A stretch of 64,000 nucleotides of DNA from Nesterenkonia sp. E16_10 (GTDB lineage: Bacteria; Actinomycetota; Actinomycetes; Actinomycetales; Micrococcaceae): the NCBI RefSeq assembly GCF_017347085.1, contig NZ_JADPSA010000038.1, positions 52,339 through 116,338 on the forward strand, given 5' to 3'. The notes under the pieces were generated by a model, which was given only the letters and a program-made list of their open reading frames with translations, had not been told where the DNA came from and did no database searches. Positions 61,370 to 64,000 of this stretch are shown here, one piece after another (within the stretch, counting starts at the first letter, position 1; each line of letters opens with the position of its first letter). The translations under genes were made by a program, and so were the position numbers.

Positions 61370-62497
61370 CTAAGCGCCCTGCTTTCCCGTCACAATCCCA
61401 ACATCGGAGTCCATGGCCTGCTTCATCATGGCCTCTACGGCAGTCCGCGTGACCTCTTGATGGGTGTTCCACAGGTGTGAGTAGCGGTTCAGCGTCACAG
61501 TGGCCGACTGGTGGCCGAGCTGGCGCTGAACCGTCACTACATCTGTACCGGCTGCGATGAGCCCAGAGGCGAAGAAGTGGCGCAGATCGTGGACCCGGTA
61601 CGGACCCACCTTGGCGGCATCCAGCGCCTCGGCCCAGCGCGGGGCATACCCGTGATGAGTCGGCGGGTTCCCAGACGAGCCCATGAACAGCCAGTCCCCG
61701 TTAGTGCCCTCCTCGACATGCTGCGCGAGGATCTTCACCAGCCGCTCCGGGATGTACACAGTGCGCCGTGAACCGAACTTTGGTTCCTTCACATCCACCG
61801 TGCCCCGCCCCAGCGGCTGCACCTGCCGTTCTACTCGCAGTTCGCGTTGCAACCAACGGATGTCCTCGACCTTCAACCCGGCAGCCTCTCCCGGTCGCAG
61901 TCCAGCGAAAGCACACACCGACCAGAATGCCCGGTAATGCGGGTGAGAGTTCTCGAGGAGTTTCCCGACCTCGCCCGGCAGCGGGATGTTCATCTCGTCC
62001 TTGCTCAGCCGGGGGAGCGGCACCCCTTTCATCGGATCCCTGACAAGGTACTGATCTCGGATCGCCCCGTTGACCACCATCGTCACGTAGCTGACCCGCG
62101 TGCGGATCGTAGAGGGCTTCAACGTCTCAGACATCGTCTTCACCCACTGCTCCACATGGGAGCGTCTCACCTTGCCCAGCGGCACGTCGGCGAAGGTGCA
62201 GCTCTTGACCGCGATGTCGCAGAGCTTGAACGTGCCTGACTCCCACACCTGACGCTCACGAAAGCTGCGGTAATACTCGGTGAGGGTGAGCTTCCCGTCG
62301 GAGGAGTCCACATGTGTCCCGGCCTTGACCTCGGAATGAGATCGGCGCTTGAAGTCCCTCGCAGCGTTGAAGTTCCGGAACGTCTCTTGCCGGCGCTTTC
62401 CCTCAGAGTTCCGGTAGGCCACTTCATAGGACTTCCCGCCGTCGGCGCGCTCTACCGAGTAGATCCCCGGCTCGCGGGTCTTAGTCCTCTTCGTCAT
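61370..62497 (-). CDS. Tyrosine recombinase (phage-type integrase)
   Basis: 375 residues. The N-terminal arm-binding and SAM-like regions (about 1-160) contain RQETFRNFNAARDFKRRSHS; the catalytic domain carries the first Arg in FAGLRPGEAAGLKVEDIRW, then VHDLRHFFASGLIAAG (H-x-x-R), VVTVQRQLGHQSATVTLNRY with the His and the nucleophilic Tyr. All catalytic positions are intact. It is read toward glpX, as is usual for integrases at the end of an element. Its start overlaps the repressor gene by 17 bp. Confidence 0.93.
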   Translation of the reverse strand: MTKRTKTREPGIYSVERADGGKSYEVAYRNSEGKRRQETFRNFNAARDFKRRSHSEVKAGTHVDSSDGKLTLTEYYRSFRERQVWESGTFKLCDIAVKSCTFADVPLGKVRRSHVEQWVKTMSETLKPSTIRTRVSYVTMVVNGAIRDQYLVRDPMKGVPLPRLSKDEMNIPLPGEVGKLLENSHPHYRAFWSVCAFAGLRPGEAAGLKVEDIRWLQRELRVERQVQPLGRGTVDVKEPKFGSRRTVYIPERLVKILAQHVEEGTNGDWLFMGSSGNPPTHHGYAPRWAEALDAAKVGPYRVHDLRHFFASGLIAAGTDVVTVQRQLGHQSATVTLNRYSHLWNTHQEVTRTAVEAMMKQAMDSDVGIVTGKQGA

Positions 62498-63062
62498 GCT
62501 CAGGCCGTTCTTGGGGATTCTCCTGAGCCCACTGGGTGTCCCTAGCCAACTGACCGATGTCTCGCTGGGTCAGTCGCCTAGCACTGGCCACTGCGGCCTC
62601 GAACGCTAACTGGTTCTCCCTGGGCAACAGGGATTGCACCGCGTCCAAGTCCATGACCGACAGGAGATATCGGAGACGTGCAACTGAATCAGACCAACTT
62701 CGGACGGCGGCTTGCATATAGCTCTGATGGTTCAAGGCTTCGCGGTACACGTCCCAAAACTCAGTCAAGAATCTCGACGGCCCAGAGTCCGACAGCATGT
62801 AGCCAACCTCGGTGCCGAGCACGCGTGCCAAAGCTCGCGCTTCCCCAAGACGAACTGGTCGGGTGCCCTTCTCAATCCTGGACACGGTCGCCTGATTGAA
62901 CTGCTCCCACCCCTCTTCCACCATTCGGCGCGCTAGTTCACCCTGCGACATGTCCTGTTCTCTTCGCAGTGAGTTCAGGGCTTCACGGAAGCGCAGCTCT
63001 TCTAGATGGTCGCGTGAGAGAGAGTGGCGCAGCGTTCTCGCTGACTCAAGTTCGTCGGTCAT
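62481..63062 (-). CDS. XRE family helix-turn-helix regulator
   Basis: 193 residues from the ATG at 63062; a TTG at 63098 is in frame but lies within the putative promoter. The HTH reads MSQGELARRMVEEGWEQFNQ then ATVSRIEKGTRPVRLGEARA near residues 38-75. The C-terminal half is helical (SYMQAAVRSWSDSVARLRYL). It probably represses the divergent excisionase-type gene and itself. The overlap with the integrase suggests co-transcription. Confidence 0.88.
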   Translation of the reverse strand: MTDELESARTLRHSLSRDHLEELRFREALNSLRREQDMSQGELARRMVEEGWEQFNQATVSRIEKGTRPVRLGEARALARVLGTEVGYMLSDSGPSRFLTEFWDVYREALNHQSYMQAAVRSWSDSVARLRYLLSVMDLDAVQSLLPRENQLAFEAAVASARRLTQRDIGQLARDTQWAQENPQERPEHDEED

Positions 63063-63068
63063 GCCACA

Positions 63069-63098
63069 AGTATGCACTCTGAGATGCAATCTTTTCAA
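63069..63098 (-). promoter_or_regulatory. Repressor promoter, leaderless
   Basis: TTGAAA (63098-63093), an 18-nt spacer and CATACT (63074-63069) end 6 nt before the ATG at 63062. This is among the best -35/-10 pairs in the window. Confidence 0.55.
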
Positions 63099-63129
63099 TC
63101 CTGAGTGTATTAAACCGGCGAATGTCGTG

Positions 63130-63158
63130 TAGGATTGGAATTACCCAATCACAGGAGG
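63130..63158 (+). promoter_or_regulatory. Excisionase promoter region with dyad and SD
   Basis: TAGGAT (63130-63135) is a likely -10. ATTGG-N6-CCAAT (63134-63149) is a small dyad just after it, and AGGAGGA (63153-63158) is the Shine-Dalgarno for the ATG at 63164. The dyad is a candidate repressor site. Confidence 0.45.
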
Positions 63159-63163
63159 ATGGA

Positions 63164-63403
63164 ATGAGTGCCACCAAGGCCGCAACGGACGACATTAGAG
63201 TCAAGGCTCCGCAGGACCAGCTGCTCACCATCGAGGAAGCGGCGCAGTATCTCCGCACAACGCCGAGCACGCTGCGCTACTGGCAGGGAATCTCGAAAGG
63301 TCCCAAGAGCTTCAAGCTTGGCGTCCGGCGTCTCTACCGAAAGAGCAGCTTGGACGAGTTCATTGCTCAGGCTGAATCCGAGCAGTACGAGGTGAGCGCA
63401 TGA
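63164..63403 (+). CDS. Excisionase-like MerR-type HTH protein
   Basis: 79 residues from the ATG at 63164 with a strong AGGAGGA site. The sequence LTIEEAAQYLRTTPSTLRYW then KGPKSFKLGVRRLYRKSSLD is the helix-turn-helix of phage excisionases and DNA-binding Xis/AlpA proteins. It probably directs excision with the integrase, or acts as a transcription factor. It overlaps the next gene by 4 bp. Confidence 0.85.
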   Translation: MSATKAATDDIRVKAPQDQLLTIEEAAQYLRTTPSTLRYWQGISKGPKSFKLGVRRLYRKSSLDEFIAQAESEQYEVSA

Positions 63404-63699
63404 GCATCACCCAGAAGACAAAAGAACGACCTGGTACCCGTCGCCAAACAGATCACCAGGTCGCTCTCAACTCAGACACTCAACAAGGAGCATCCGCTAT
63501 GAATCAGTCTACAACCAAAGCCCCTCCCAGAGCCGAAGAACTCTGCAACATCATGAGCGACCTCGCCGGGCGGATCATCCACACGGTGAGCGACATGGGG
63601 CGATTCGCCGATGAAGTTGGCATCTACCCCAGCGATCTCCTTAAGGCCGCTGACACCATCGCCCGGATCGAGGCGCATCAGCTCCAGGCAGGGAACTGA
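63400..63699 (+). CDS. Small element-encoded protein, function unknown
   Basis: 99 residues from the ATG at 63400 (ATGA overlap). An internal ATG at 63499 with AAGGAG (63484-63489) would give a 66-residue protein and may be the real start. The C-terminal half is helical (EELCNIMSDLAGRIIHTVSD) with ADEVGIYPSDLLKAADTIAR. No family recognised. Confidence 0.55.
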   Translation: MSITQKTKERPGTRRQTDHQVALNSDTQQGASAMNQSTTKAPPRAEELCNIMSDLAGRIIHTVSDMGRFADEVGIYPSDLLKAADTIARIEAHQLQAGN

Positions 63700-63705
63700 T
63701 GCCAC

Positions 63706-63927
63706 ATGGAACAGACATGGGCAGCCCTCCCCGCATGTGACTGCCGGGATTGGTTTGAAGGGTACACAGCAGGACTGATTCAGGGTCGGAACGAAGGTAG
63801 GGAACAACTGGTCACAGAACAGCTCGCAGAACAGGCCCGGTGGGCAGACATGAACCGACGGTTCGTTGACACGGGTCTGCTGACGGTTCAGTTGACTTCC
63901 CGACTGCTAAGAAAGCAGAGAGGATAG
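63706..63927 (+). CDS. Small element-encoded protein, function unknown
   Basis: 73 residues starting 6 bp after the previous stop. Two Cys residues near the N-terminus (ALPACDCRDWFEGYTAG) may bind a metal; the rest is helical and charged with RFVDTGLLTVQLTSRLLRKQ. No family recognised. Confidence 0.5.
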   Translation: MEQTWAALPACDCRDWFEGYTAGLIQGRNEGREQLVTEQLAEQARWADMNRRFVDTGLLTVQLTSRLLRKQRG

Positions 63928-63931
63928 TCCC

Positions 63932-64000
63932 ATGCCGAAGATCTACTCCGAGGAGTTCAAGGCCTCCGCGTTGGAGCTGCTCGATTCCGGGATGACCCAG
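63932..64000 (+). CDS. IS transposase OrfA, N-terminal fragment
   Basis: Only the first 23 codons lie in the window. MPKIYSEEFKASALELL followed by DSGMTQ is the N-terminal HTH of IS3-type OrfA (or a related transposase), where a KYS-EEF-K-AL-L pattern is typical. AGAGAGGA precedes the ATG. It begins 4 bp after the previous stop; the rest is outside. Confidence 0.6.
   Translation, partial: MPKIYSEEFKASALELLDSGMTQ

Larger units (their letters stand above)
61349..64000. mobile_element. Left end of an integrative element or prophage
   Basis: From the glpX stop onward the DNA drops to visibly lower GC and gives an integrase, an XRE repressor, an excisionase-like protein and small genes of unknown type, in the divergent repressor/excisionase arrangement of temperate elements. 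The left boundary is probably in the 21 bp after glpX or in its 3' end. The right end is outside the window. There is no tRNA at the junction. Confidence 0.75.

Overview
The window is high-GC DNA (about 65-70% by eye) from an actinobacterium, most likely Micrococcales/Micrococcaceae (an Arthrobacter- or Nesterenkonia-like genus; the genus is only a guess). The grounds are a mycothiol S-conjugate amidase (Mca), DUF4307, DUF501 and DUF4245 proteins, a PIN-PhoH ATPase, and gene order shared with other Actinobacteria: sdhCDAB with cdd-deoA-add nearby, eno-ftsB-DUF501-ppx, and greA-DUF4307-mca ... yyaL-hemolysin III-uppS-phoH ... fumC ... glpX.

Layout. 1-6.7 kb: the start of a SsuC/TauC-type permease, a drug/lipid-type ABC exporter with two permeases fused in one chain, a MacB-type ABC pair, and a Gly/Pro/Gln-rich membrane protein. 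6.7-12.6 kb: DHA2 efflux pump, small conserved proteins, exonuclease III, trpS, and a YihY/BrkB protein. 12.6-17.2 kb (minus): an orphan ATP-grasp enzyme and succinate dehydrogenase sdhCDAB. 17.6-24.7 kb (plus): manC, M20 amidohydrolase, a nucleoside salvage cluster (cdd, deoA, dedA, add) and mazG. 24.8-31.7 kb: eno, ftsB-like, DUF501, ppx, a subtilase, type II NADH dehydrogenase, and a tRNA with UAA anticodon. 31.8-37.5 kb: a lipoprotein, then a LacI repressor divergent from a sugar-type operon (Gfo/Idh/MocA dehydrogenase, PmoA/DUF6807 protein, cupin). 37.6-45 kb: biotin uptake pair ecfT/bioY, Bax-inhibitor-like protein, AI-2E family permease, ilvA, greA, a ModA-like lipoprotein and DUF4307. 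45-61.3 kb: mca, small membrane protein, S9 peptidase, yyaL, hemolysin III, uppS, phoH, rhomboid, marR, fumC, NUDIX, prepilin peptidase, carbonic anhydrase, DUF4245, glpX. 61.37-64 kb: left end of an integrative element or prophage (integrase, XRE repressor, excisionase-like protein, two small unknowns, start of an IS transposase) with visibly lower GC.

Regulatory features. Many starts lie 6-8 nt behind a TANNNT-type -10 box with no Shine-Dalgarno, so leaderless mRNAs look common. Operator-like dyads occur at lacI/gfo, bioY, marR, the sdh upstream region and the gene after mca. A dispersed inverted-repeat element of about 73 bp (TTGAGGGGCGGATTCT ends) is present three times; two copies bracket the S9 peptidase gene. 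No CRISPR array, rRNA operon or obvious biosynthetic cluster is visible.
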